From JBGTKH01 sp041744735 (GTDB lineage: Bacteria; Planctomycetota; Planctomycetia; Pirellulales; Pirellulaceae): a stretch of DNA of 5,082 nucleotides. A program made the position numbers and the translations under genes. Each line of letters begins with the position of its first letter. The stretch's first letter is position 1. The notes below the pieces were generated by a model. The model was given only the letters and a program-made list of their open reading frames with translations. It was not told the origin of the DNA and did not search any database. Below are positions 1 through 4,958 of this stretch, one piece after another. The DNA lies in NCBI GenBank assembly GCA_041744735.1, contig JBGTKH010000450.1:1-5082 (forward strand), read 5' to 3'.

Positions 1-752
1 GGGAGCGGATGTTCAGCCTGCCGCGGCAAGTCGAACTGCTGCGCAACGCGGCCAGCTACTGGCTGAAAGACGATCACGACACGCTCAAAAACGACTCGTG
101 GCCCGGCGCGAGCATGGGCTTGCTCTCGTTTGAAGAAGGCCAGCGGATCTTCCGCGAGCAAACGCCGATGAGCGAACAGGGCTACCGCACGTTCCGCTGG
201 GGCCGCGACCTGCAGATCTGGCTGACCGACGGCCGCGATTACCGCTCGCCGAACAACATGCCCGACGGCCCAAGAAAAACCATTTGGGGCGAAGAGCAGA
301 AGCAGTGGTTCAAGCAGACCGTCAAAGCCAGCGACGCCACGTGGAAATTGCTGATCAGCCCCACGCCGCTAATCGGCCCCGACCGCGCCGGCAAGAACGA
401 CAATCACGCCAACAAAGGTTTCACGCACGAGGGTGACGAAATCCGACAATGGCTGCAGGCCCACGTGCCCGACAACTTCTTCGTTCTATGTGGCGACCGG
501 CACTGGCAATACCACTCGGTGCACCCGGCCACCGGCGTGCAAGAATTCAGCGTCGGCGCCGCCAGCGACAAACACGCCGGTGGCTCCCCCGGCGAAGACA
601 AAACCTACCACCGCTTCCACCGCGTCCAAGGCGGCTTCCTCTCCGTCACCCTCCACGCCACCGCCACCCACAGCACCATCACCCTCCGCCACCACGACGT
701 GCACGGCACGGTGGTTTACGAGTGGAAACACAACCGGCCGCTGGCGCTCTAA
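1..752 (+). CDS. PhoD-like alkaline phosphatase/phosphodiesterase, C-terminal part (5' truncated)
   Basis: The reading frame is open to the left edge (in frame from base 3), and the first in-frame ATG at 9 lies inside the domain, so this is the C-terminal ~249 residues of a longer protein (family members are usually 400-550 aa). Counting from that ATG, the visible PhoD-family features are DDHDTLKND (21-29), which should carry metal-binding Asp/His residues; RTFRWGRDLQIWLTDGRDYR (60-79), a core strand with the conserved RDYR turn; ISPTPLIGPDR (117-127); and FFVLCGDRHWQYHS (157-170), whose GDRHW should hold C-terminal metal ligands. The family hydrolyses phosphomonoesters or phosphodiesters, generally outside the cytoplasm after Tat export; any signal peptide would lie outside the window. 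Codon third positions are mostly G or C, unlike the HD operon further right. The gene ends convergent with the XRE antitoxin gene. Family assignment is strong; the substrate is unknown. Confidence 0.9.
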   Translation, partial: ERMFSLPRQVELLRNAASYWLKDDHDTLKNDSWPGASMGLLSFEEGQRIFREQTPMSEQGYRTFRWGRDLQIWLTDGRDYRSPNNMPDGPRKTIWGEEQKQWFKQTVKASDATWKLLISPTPLIGPDRAGKNDNHANKGFTHEGDEIRQWLQAHVPDNFFVLCGDRHWQYHSVHPATGVQEFSVGAASDKHAGGSPGEDKTYHRFHRVQGGFLSVTLHATATHSTITLRHHDVHGTVVYEWKHNRPLAL

Positions 753-755
753 ATG

Positions 756-788
756 ACGTTGCGTGAATTTGGGAATCACGCGCGACGT
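756..788. terminator. Hairpin between convergent genes, candidate bidirectional terminator
   Basis: GCGTGA at 761-766 pairs exactly with TCACGC at 776-781 around a 9-nt loop. Outside this stem, ACGT at 756-759 can pair with ACGT at 785-788 after small unpaired stretches. It lies in the 52-bp gap between the PhoD-like gene (+) and the XRE gene (-), where a shared terminator is expected. There is no clear T-run on either side, so intrinsic termination is only a possibility. Confidence 0.35.
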
Positions 789-804
789 GCTGGGCTTGAT
801 CATG

Positions 805-832
805 CTACGCCGCGAATTCGATCCGCAACCGC
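805..832 (+). repeat. Direct repeat copy A (3' end of the XRE gene)
   Basis: AATTCGATCCGCAA at 815-828 recurs exactly at 1851-1864, and the flanks also match (CGCCG just before, CG just after one mismatch), giving about 22 of 25 identical positions. In this copy the sequence encodes the RLRIEF end of the XRE antitoxin on the minus strand. Confidence 0.5.
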
Positions 833-1107
833 TTGCCGAGCGCTTGGGCGGCGCGCTGCAACGTTTGTAAAGTAACCGACTCATTGCTCGGATCGAGCAG
901 CCGGTCCAGAGACGAGCGGCTGGTATTCATGCGCTGAGCCATCTCGGATTTGGAAATCCCTTCGGCTTGCATCAGTTGGCGAATTTGAAACGCGAGCACG
1001 CACTTGATTGCCACCGACTCCACATCGGCGAGAATGCCTTCTTCAGCCAGGAATTCGTCGAAGTCACTTCCCACGTGAGGATTGTTCTTCCGGCGTTTGT
1101 TCGTCAC
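805..1107 (-). CDS. XRE-family helix-turn-helix antitoxin-like regulator
   Basis: A protein of 100 aa when started at the GTG at 1107-1105. This start is preferred over the longer frame beginning with GTG at 1209 because an AGGA ribosome site lies about 9 nt upstream, and because the residues after it (NKRRKNNPHVGSDFDEFLAE) look like the usual N-terminus of this antitoxin group, whereas the extra 34 residues are Arg/Pro-rich and overlap the preceding gene. Residues 16-40 form an acidic helical lead-in (FDEFLAEEGI). Residues 41-71 are the helix-turn-helix (FQIRQLMQAEGISKSEMAQR, then TSRSSLDRLLD), followed by TLQTLQRAAQALGKRLRIEF to the end. Such proteins are normally the DNA-binding antitoxin of a RelE/HigB-type toxin and repress their own operon. 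No toxin is recognisable next to it. The GTG start overlaps the TGA of a short upstream frame (GTGA), which implies translational coupling to something that may once have been the partner. Function is inferred from family resemblance. Confidence 0.85.
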   Translation of the reverse strand: MTNKRRKNNPHVGSDFDEFLAEEGILADVESVAIKCVLAFQIRQLMQAEGISKSEMAQRMNTSRSSLDRLLDPSNESVTLQTLQRAAQALGKRLRIEFAA

Positions 1108-1180
1108 GACTCGTGTTCCTGGATCTCTTCGTCCATGCGCCGCAGACGGAATCGCTGGTCGTCGGGCCGGTGATACTTTA
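1104..1180 (-). other. Short coupled reading frame ending in the GTGA overlap with the XRE gene
   Basis: Just past the TAA of the aspartic protease, a third minus-strand frame reads VKYHRPDDQRFRLRR then MDEEIQEHES and ends with TGA at 1106-1104, sharing GTGA with the start of the XRE gene. The frame is open back to about 1271, but only the ATG of MDEEIQEHES (1136-1134) is a conventional start. The composition is protein-like, rich in charged residues, rather than the Arg/Pro shadow seen in other frames. It could be the C-terminal remnant of a lost toxin-like partner or a leader peptide that couples translation. I do not recognise it. Confidence 0.3.
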
Positions 1181-1543
1181 CGGGACCTCGGTAATTCGAA
1201 TCTCGCCACCCACGCGCCAGTCCGCGGACAACTCGTTTCCGTCGAGCAAGCGCGTCCCGATCAGCGGTTCGTCAAGAACTTGGGCGCGCAGCACGTGAGG
1301 CCGTTCGTGCCACATCACTTGTACTTCGACCGTGTCGAACTATCCCACACGACCATCCGCCGTAAGACCGCGCTGGACGGCCCCAAGCTGAAAGTCGAAA
1401 CGCTCTACCAGCGATGGCGGAACTGCGACGTAACCGTTGAAGCCGGTATCAACAATGAACTCGACGTCCTCCGTGCCCCCTTGGTGGACAATCCGCAACT
1501 CGATGCGGGCTTCAAGATTTTCGTCGATGCGACCGGTAATCAT
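1178..1543 (-). pseudogene. Clan AA (retropepsin-like) aspartic protease, interrupted by an in-frame TAG
   Basis: From the ATG at 1543 the product begins MITGRIDENLEARIELRIV, with the catalytic signature VDTGFNGY at residues 31-38 (Asp32 the presumed active-site residue). This matches the small single-domain bacterial clan AA proteases, which act as dimers with one DTG per subunit. The frame stops at TAG (1342-1340) after residue 67 (ADGRVG-stop). Beyond the stop the same frame stays open for 53 codons, to TAA at 1180-1178, and still reads like the family's C-terminal half (FDTVEVQVMWHERP, then DEPLIGTRLLDGNEL and GGEIRITEV). The full length of about 121 codons is normal for the family. The lesion is therefore one nonsense codon replacing a sense codon, not a frameshift. 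The 67-aa product would lack the ...DEPLIGTRLL... segment that completes the fold. The gene starts 15 nt after the stop of the 81-aa protein gene, as expected for a two-gene operon. Alternatives are a base-calling error or amber readthrough. Confidence 0.8.
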
Positions 1544-1558
1544 GAGAGTTGCCCGCGC

Positions 1559-1804
1559 TCAGCGGGCGTTGAAGGCAGCCGGATACCCGATGCGTTCGAC
1601 AAGAACTTGCGCTTCCGGCCGCCGCTCCCATAAGCGATCGCTTGCCGTCGCGGCCTCGTCGGCAACCTCGTAGTCTTCGGTCTCGACGTCAATCGCGACA
1701 AACTGCCCATGAAACTGCGGTTCCAGCACAGCGCGCAACTTGGATTCGTAAATCTCGACTCCGCGCTCGCCGATCTCCTCACGCAACAATCTGCGAACTG
1801 GCAT
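1559..1804 (-). CDS. Small conserved protein that accompanies clan AA aspartic proteases
   Basis: An 81-aa soluble protein with no signal peptide or membrane segment. The body resembles a small protein often encoded immediately upstream of clan AA aspartic proteases: GVEIYESKLRAVLEPQFHGQ (15-34), FVAIDVETEDYEVADEAATA (35-54), then ERRPEAQVLVERIGYPAAF (60-78), ending in the typical RIGYPAAF. Its function is not known to me; antitoxin, inhibitor or substrate roles for the downstream protease are guesses from the pairing. The ATG at 1804 is well supported by GGAG 7 nt upstream (CCGGAGATCAACA before the start). It is the first gene of the minus-strand cluster and is transcribed divergently from the HigA-like gene, 82 bp away. 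Confidence 0.75.
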   Translation of the reverse strand: MPVRRLLREEIGERGVEIYESKLRAVLEPQFHGQFVAIDVETEDYEVADEAATASDRLWERRPEAQVLVERIGYPAAFNAR

Positions 1805-1822
1805 TGTTGATCTCCGGAAAGT

Positions 1823-1868
1823 TCAATTTACTACATGATACTGCGCCGTAAATTCGATCCGCAATCGG
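1823..1868 (-). repeat. Direct repeat copy B, possible remnant of a second XRE antitoxin 3' end
   Basis: This second copy lies upstream of the 81-aa protein gene. Read on the minus strand in the matching frame it gives RLRIEFTAQYHVVN and a TGA stop at 1825-1823, so the RLRIEF terminus of the XRE antitoxin is reproduced in both DNA and protein. Before it the frame reads PVVI, not LGK, so homology seems limited to the last codons. This looks like the trace of a second XRE gene, left by duplication or by recombination between neighbouring cassettes. Confidence 0.4.
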
Positions 1869-1886
1869 ATCACAACCGGATAAACG

Positions 1887-2317
1887 ATGGCGACCAAGAC
1901 GAGGTTTCACTTGACGGGCAAGGGCCGGGATTCGTACCTGGAGCTTGTGCTGGCGTTTCCGCTCTCATCAATCCGGTCGGATGCTCACCTGGATGAAGCG
2001 CAGCAGGTGCTGGATCGGCTGCTGGCCAAAGGGAAACTCGACGAAGGTGACCAGACCTATCTGGATGCGCTGAGCGATCTGGTTGCGGACTACGAAGACC
2101 GGCATCACGGCATCAGCCCGCGTCGGATGCCGACATGCTGCGGCATCTGCTGGACGCCAAGGGAATCACTCAGGCGCAGTTGAGTCAGGCAGCGGGAATC
2201 GCCAAGTCCACGATCTCCGAGGTCTTGGCCGGCAAGAAGCCATTCAGCCGTCAAATGATTCGCAAACTGGCCGAGTACTTCCAGGTCGACGCAAGCATAT
2301 TGGCCGGCAGGCCCTGA
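1887..2317 (+). pseudogene. higA: HigA-type XRE antitoxin, split by a one-base frameshift
   Basis: Two reading frames together make one HigA-family (COG5499-like) protein of about 143 aa. The first (ATG 1887) gives the acidic N-terminal domain: SYLELVLAFPLSSIRSDAHL (16-35), DEAQQVLDRLLAKGKLDEGD (36-55), then YLDALSDLVADYEDRHHGIS. At about 2120 the frame shifts, and the continuation is in the frame that contains the ATG at 2135: SDADMLRHLLDAKGITQAQL, then IAKSTISEVLAGKKPFSR, a complete helix-turn-helix, ending at TGA 2315-2317. Adding one G in CCCGCGTCG (2118-2126) restores the family-typical junction HHGISPASDADMLRHLL. No slippery heptamer is present, so a deletion or a sequencing error is more likely than programmed frameshifting. 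HigA normally neutralises HigB, encoded just upstream; only 82 bp separate this gene from the divergent one and no HigB is visible, so it is an orphan. The ribosome site is weak (CGGA). The 60-aa HTH part could be made alone from 2135. Confidence 0.8.
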
Positions 2318-2390
2318 ACGACAGCGATGTTCGGTGCCGCCTGCGATGCGTTGTAATCGACGTGCAAACATTCCAAACACGCCGAGACAC

Positions 2391-2439
2391 CGCCCAACTC
2401 AAACCACACTGGCACAGCCGGCACAGCCAGTGCCACCCG
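2391..2439 (+). repeat. Interspersed dyad repeat, left copy
   Basis: The 21 bases at 2391-2411 are repeated exactly at 4766-4786, and the 14 bases at 2426-2439 (GCCAGTGCCACCCG) exactly at 4856-4869. Inside this copy, CACTGGC (2407-2413) pairs with GCCAGTG (2426-2432), and GGCACAGCC occurs twice in tandem (2411-2419 and 2420-2428). This is the compact form, with 14 bases between the two shared segments. It resembles short dyad repeats that I recall being common between genes in planctomycete genomes, which is unverified here. Confidence 0.75.
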
Positions 2440-2463
2440 CTAATCTTCACGCCATGGGAGGAA

Positions 2464-2492
2464 TTGACAGGCCATGTACTTGTGTATACTAT
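2464..2492 (+). promoter_or_regulatory. Candidate sigma-70-like promoter upstream of the HD operon
   Basis: A consensus TTGACA at 2464-2469 is followed after 17 nt by TACTAT at 2487-2492 (4 of 6 matches to TATAAT); TATACT overlaps it at 2485-2490 with a 15-nt spacer. Transcription would start near 2499, leaving about 175 nt of leader before the HD gene. Promoter consensus in this group of bacteria is poorly defined, so this rests on similarity only. Confidence 0.35.
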
Positions 2493-2528
2493 CCGCCGCT
2501 GGCAGACTGTTTCATCCTTTGGCGATGG

Positions 2529-2576
2529 TTGACAAGAGTAGCAAATGTTCGTAACTTGACACTCTTGCTGAGAGTG
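2529..2576 (+). promoter_or_regulatory. Two further TTGACA boxes with alternative hairpins in the HD operon leader
   Basis: TTGACA occurs again at 2529-2534 and 2556-2561. CAAGAGT (2533-2539) can pair with ACTCTTG (2561-2567), while CACTCT (2560-2565) can instead pair with AGAGTG (2571-2576) around a 5-nt loop. The two stems share bases, so they exclude each other, as in an operator dyad or a switchable leader RNA. This is the region in which the operon is most likely regulated; no regulator is identified. Confidence 0.3.
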
Positions 2577-2674
2577 GCCTAAACGCTTTCATGCAAAAGG
2601 GATAGCTTGGCACCCCATGTGCTCGAATAGAACGGAAGCTACCGATTGCGGCGAGAAACTGCGAGCCTATCCTG

Positions 2675-3985
2675 ATGGCGAAACATATTCACGAAATCCG
2701 TGACCCCATCCACGTCTTCGTCCGACTCGATTCCGACGAGAGAAAGGTAGTTAATTCGCCGCCCTTCCAACGACTGCGACACATCCACCAGCTTGCCCTG
2801 TCGTACTTAGTTTATCCTGGCGCAACTCATCGGCGATTTGAGCATTCACTCGGAGTGATGGAGCTTGCCCGTCGCGTTTACGATGTGATCACCCACCGCG
2901 ACAATCGTCACGACCGAGTGGGCTCGCTTTTTCCTGGTCAGGATCAGCTTATTGAGTGGTCCAAAACACTGCGTGTTGCCGCGCTTTGTCACGACATTGG
3001 TCATCTTCCGTTTTCCCACGCCGCTGAAAAAGAGTTGCTTCCTAAGGATAGCACCCATGAGAATCTGACTGTCGCTCTAATTAACAGTCCAATGATGACA
3101 AAAGTTTGGGAGGACTTGGAGTTTACACTCAGGCCAGACCGAATTGCCAAGCTGGCGGTCGGCCCTAAAAAGGCAGGGAAACCTTTCGACTCATGGGAGT
3201 CGATACTCTCGGAGATCATCGTCGGAGATTCCTTTGGCGTCGATAGGATGGACTATCTGCTTCGAGATTCACTACACACAGGTGTTGCATACGGGAAATT
3301 TGATCACTACCGCCTAGTCGATACTTTGCGTGTTCTTCCGGAAACAAATGACGACTCGGCTGAGCCCGCTCTCGGTGTAGAGGCCGGTGGTCGTGAGTCG
3401 GCTGAGGCACTGCTGCTTGCAAGATACTTTATGTATTCACAAGTCTACTTCCATCCGGTTAGGCTTGCGTACAACATCCATTTGCAAGACTTCATGAAGG
3501 CATGGATTGGAGATAGCGGCTTGGGCAAGGACTTGAATGAATTCTTGGAGCTAACAGATAACGAAGTGCTAGTAGCGATCCGCAAGGCTGTCAACGAAAA
3601 GTCGTCACCCGCCTACGAGGCCGCTGATCGGATAATGCACCGCAAACATTTGCGAGTTTTGTACGAACGCAATCCGACAGACCAACAAACAAATCTCAGG
3701 GCAGTCAGTGCAGTTTACAAGTCTGCCGTGGAGACGTTCGGCAGTGACAAGATTCGTCGGGCGAGGAAACTAGGCGAAGACGAAGGTACGATCTTCCCGG
3801 TGAAGACTCGTGATGGACGAATTATCTCATCACTTGCAGCTTCTGAGGTTCTGATGCGGCTGCCGGTAATAGCATATGACTACGTGCTTGTCGTTCCCGA
3901 AATGCGTGCGGAAGCCGAAAAGTGGTTGCAGGCTAACAGAGAAGACTTACTTAAAGAAACGCTTCCAGAAGGAGAGGAACAATGA
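2675..3985 (+). CDS. HD-domain dNTP triphosphohydrolase-like protein (SAMHD1/dGTPase family, YwfO-like)
   Basis: A 436-aa protein of the COG1078 HD family, whose studied members (human SAMHD1, Enterococcus EF1143) cleave dNTPs to deoxynucleoside and triphosphate. The N-terminus has the family opening RDPIHVFVRLD (9-19) and FQRLRHIHQLALSYLVYPGA (31-50). Metal-site residues are visible: His57 in HRRFEHSLGV, His106-Asp107 in CHDIGHLPFSH, and Asp190 in FGVDRMDYLLRD. His110, His115 and His128-Glu129 match other active-site positions of SAMHD1-type enzymes. Residues 238-263 (ending ARYFMYSQVYFHPVR) are the conserved helical region after the HD core. The C-terminal ~100 residues are less conserved. 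All catalytic residues are intact, so it should be active. It is a soluble cytoplasmic enzyme with no membrane segment. The ATG at 2675 places the family N-terminus correctly but has no clear Shine-Dalgarno. Its stop overlaps the next gene (ATGA). Codon use is less GC-rich than in the left part of the window. Exact substrate is not readable from the sequence. Confidence 0.9.
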   Translation: MAKHIHEIRDPIHVFVRLDSDERKVVNSPPFQRLRHIHQLALSYLVYPGATHRRFEHSLGVMELARRVYDVITHRDNRHDRVGSLFPGQDQLIEWSKTLRVAALCHDIGHLPFSHAAEKELLPKDSTHENLTVALINSPMMTKVWEDLEFTLRPDRIAKLAVGPKKAGKPFDSWESILSEIIVGDSFGVDRMDYLLRDSLHTGVAYGKFDHYRLVDTLRVLPETNDDSAEPALGVEAGGRESAEALLLARYFMYSQVYFHPVRLAYNIHLQDFMKAWIGDSGLGKDLNEFLELTDNEVLVAIRKAVNEKSSPAYEAADRIMHRKHLRVLYERNPTDQQTNLRAVSAVYKSAVETFGSDKIRRARKLGEDEGTIFPVKTRDGRIISSLAASEVLMRLPVIAYDYVLVVPEMRAEAEKWLQANREDLLKETLPEGEEQ

Positions 3986-4539
3986 AAAGACTACAACGAG
4001 CCGCCGTGCTTGTTTCGCTTGTGGAAACATTGGACGAGCACGATAGTTGGTGCGGTGGTACGCACGTTCAGAAGGCGTGCTACTTCTTACAGGAACTCTT
4101 GGGTGTTCCATTGGGTTTTAGCTTCTTGCTATACAAGCATGGCCCTTATTCATTCGACTTGAATGATGAATTGTCGGCGTTACGTGCCGATGAGTTTCTC
4201 GATCTTTATGTGCGTAATCCGCAGTATGGCCCCTCGTATTGCCCCGGTGGCCTTGCTGATAAACTCAAAACAAACTATCCCAAAACGATCGGTCGGTTTA
4301 ACGAAAGGGTGCAATTTGTTGCTGAGACGCTCGGTGACAAGGGCGTTTCCGATCTTGAGCGTCTAGCGACCGCTCTGTACGTGAGAATGAACGAGACAGA
4401 GGAACTGGATGTCGATGAAGCGGCGGATACTCTGACACAATACAAACCACACATTCCAAAGCACGTGGCTGTCGAGGCGATAACAGCGGTTGATAGAATT
4501 CGAGAGAAAGTTGGCGAGACGTTCAGTAACATCGAATGA
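3982..4539 (+). CDS. YwgA/Panacea-like (DUF4065-related) small protein coupled to the HD hydrolase
   Basis: A 185-aa soluble protein. The signature is THVQKACYFLQELLGVPLGF (27-46) followed by FSFLLYKHGPYSFDLNDEL (47-65). This is the 'hhhQK..YFLq...gvp.gf.F.lYk.GPYS.eL..eL' pattern of Bacillus YwgA and of SocA/Panacea-like domains. A helical middle part (RFNERVQFVAETLGDKGVSD, 105-124) and LTQYKPHIPKHVAVEAITAV (151-170) complete it. The start is well supported: GGAGAGG lies 5 nt before the ATG at 3982, and the ATGA overlap with the HD gene implies coupled translation and a fixed product ratio. I recall that YwgA also neighbours the HD protein YwfO in Bacillus, which suggests a functional pair. 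Panacea domains act as antitoxins in many toxin-antitoxin systems, so a role as inhibitor or sensor for the HD enzyme is plausible but is inference. Another possibility is a DNA- or protein-binding regulator without antitoxin activity. Confidence 0.75.
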   Translation: MKRLQRAAVLVSLVETLDEHDSWCGGTHVQKACYFLQELLGVPLGFSFLLYKHGPYSFDLNDELSALRADEFLDLYVRNPQYGPSYCPGGLADKLKTNYPKTIGRFNERVQFVAETLGDKGVSDLERLATALYVRMNETEELDVDEAADTLTQYKPHIPKHVAVEAITAVDRIREKVGETFSNIE

Positions 4540-4575
4540 GCGGAGGTTCTGGAGCGTTCGCGCACCGGTCCCGCG

Positions 4576-4594
4576 GACAAGCCGGCCTTTTGTC
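4576..4594 (+). terminator. Weak hairpin downstream of the HD operon
   Basis: GACAA (4576-4580) pairs with TTGTC (4590-4594) around a GC-rich 9-nt loop, 36 bp after the stop of the YwgA-like gene. A T-run sits inside the 3' arm but not after the stem, so this is only a weak candidate for the operon's terminator. Confidence 0.2.
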
Positions 4595-4646
4595 GGAGCG
4601 TCCGTTCGGTTGCTACTCTTGCTTTCGACCAAGCAAAACACGTCTG

Positions 4647-4674
4647 ACACTAGTCCTGCCAGTCCTGCCAGTGT
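4647..4674 (+). repeat. Tandem 9-bp repeat bounded by an ACACT/AGTGT dyad
   Basis: TCCTGCCAG occurs twice in tandem (4654-4662 and 4663-4671), enclosed by ACACT (4647-4651) and AGTGT (4670-4674). The architecture, two 9-bp units inside a CACT...AGTG dyad, is the same as in the repeat at 2407-2432 although the unit differs, so it looks like another member of the same repeat class. Confidence 0.5.
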
Positions 4675-4725
4675 TCGCGATGGGGCAACAACCGAGTTGC
4701 TCCATCTACCAATGTTCCCCGAGGC

Positions 4726-4743
4726 AACCTGTGTGAACAGGTT
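4726..4743. terminator. Perfect 7-bp hairpin with a 4-nt loop
   Basis: AACCTGT (4726-4732) pairs exactly with ACAGGTT (4737-4743) around the loop GTGA. No T-run follows on the plus strand. It could help to end transcription from the operon or from the IS side, or be part of the repeat cluster. Confidence 0.3.
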
Positions 4744-4765
4744 CCACGACCGCTCCGCACGTTGT

Positions 4766-4869
4766 CGCCCAACTCAAACCACACTGCACACACGTCTTTG
4801 CTCAATGGCCAGTGGAAGCACAAGCGGATGGGAGGCCCGTCCCGGACACACAGCGGCCAGTGCCACCCG
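4766..4869 (+). repeat. Interspersed dyad repeat, right copy (expanded)
   Basis: It shares the exact 21-bp segment (4766-4786) and 14-bp segment (4856-4869) with the left copy at 2391-2439, in the same order and orientation. Here 69 bases lie between them instead of 14, including an extra GGCCAGTG (4807-4814) that recurs at 4855-4862. The two copies enclose the HD/YwgA-like operon. Confidence 0.7.
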
Positions 4870-4958
4870 TCCGAAGCGGCATAAATACAAAACAATTGAG
4901 AGCTTCAGTAAGCAGTTTCATCAGCGATGGTGGCTGTGATCCCCACGGCAAACGCAAA

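Larger units (their letters stand above)
2318..2674 (+). other. Non-coding region between the HigA-like gene and the HD operon
   Basis: No credible gene is seen here; the open frames lack family resemblance and ribosome sites. The left part carries the dyad repeat at 2391-2439. The right part (2464-2576) carries three TTGACA hexamers and overlapping inverted repeats, and is the probable control region of the HD operon. Confidence 0.6.
4540..4958 (+). other. Non-coding, repeat-bearing region between the operon and the IS end
   Basis: No gene is supported; open frames on both strands run through repeats and resemble nothing. The stretch holds a weak hairpin after the operon (4576-4594), a tandem 9-bp dyad (4647-4674), a perfect 7-bp hairpin (4726-4743) and the right copy of the interspersed repeat (4766-4869). 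The last ~80 bases should include the end of the ISAs1-like element, whose exact terminus I cannot place. Confidence 0.55.

Noticed and set aside
486..884. Long minus-strand open frame across the PhoD-like gene end and the XRE gene end
   Set aside because: It is antisense to a clear phosphatase domain, is a valine/glycine-rich shadow of GC-rich codons, and matches no family.
1108..1209. 34-residue N-terminal extension of the XRE protein from GTG 1209
   Set aside because: The extension is Arg/Pro-rich, overlaps the end of the protease gene, and the GTG at 1107 has a good ribosome site and the family-typical N-terminus.
1082..1633. 183-codon plus-strand open frame over the minus-strand cluster
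   Set aside because: It is antisense to the aspartic protease and XRE genes, which show clear family motifs on the minus strand; its own translation shows no domain.
2110..2126. Programmed -1 frameshift in the HigA-like gene
   Set aside because: There is no X XXY YYZ slippery heptamer and no evident downstream pseudoknot; a one-base deletion explains the junction more simply.
2391..2439. CRISPR-like repeat
   Set aside because: Only two distant copies exist, with no regular spacers and no Cas genes; the dyad with tandem 9-mers fits an interspersed intergenic repeat.
4650..4895. Minus-strand open frame containing a VWFELG stretch, also seen on the minus strand at 2251-2436
   Set aside because: The shared residues come from the 21-bp interspersed repeat, not from a conserved protein.
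4490..4939. 149-codon plus-strand open frame after the YwgA-like gene
   Set aside because: It starts inside that gene in another frame and runs through intergenic repeats and hairpins, with no recognisable domain.
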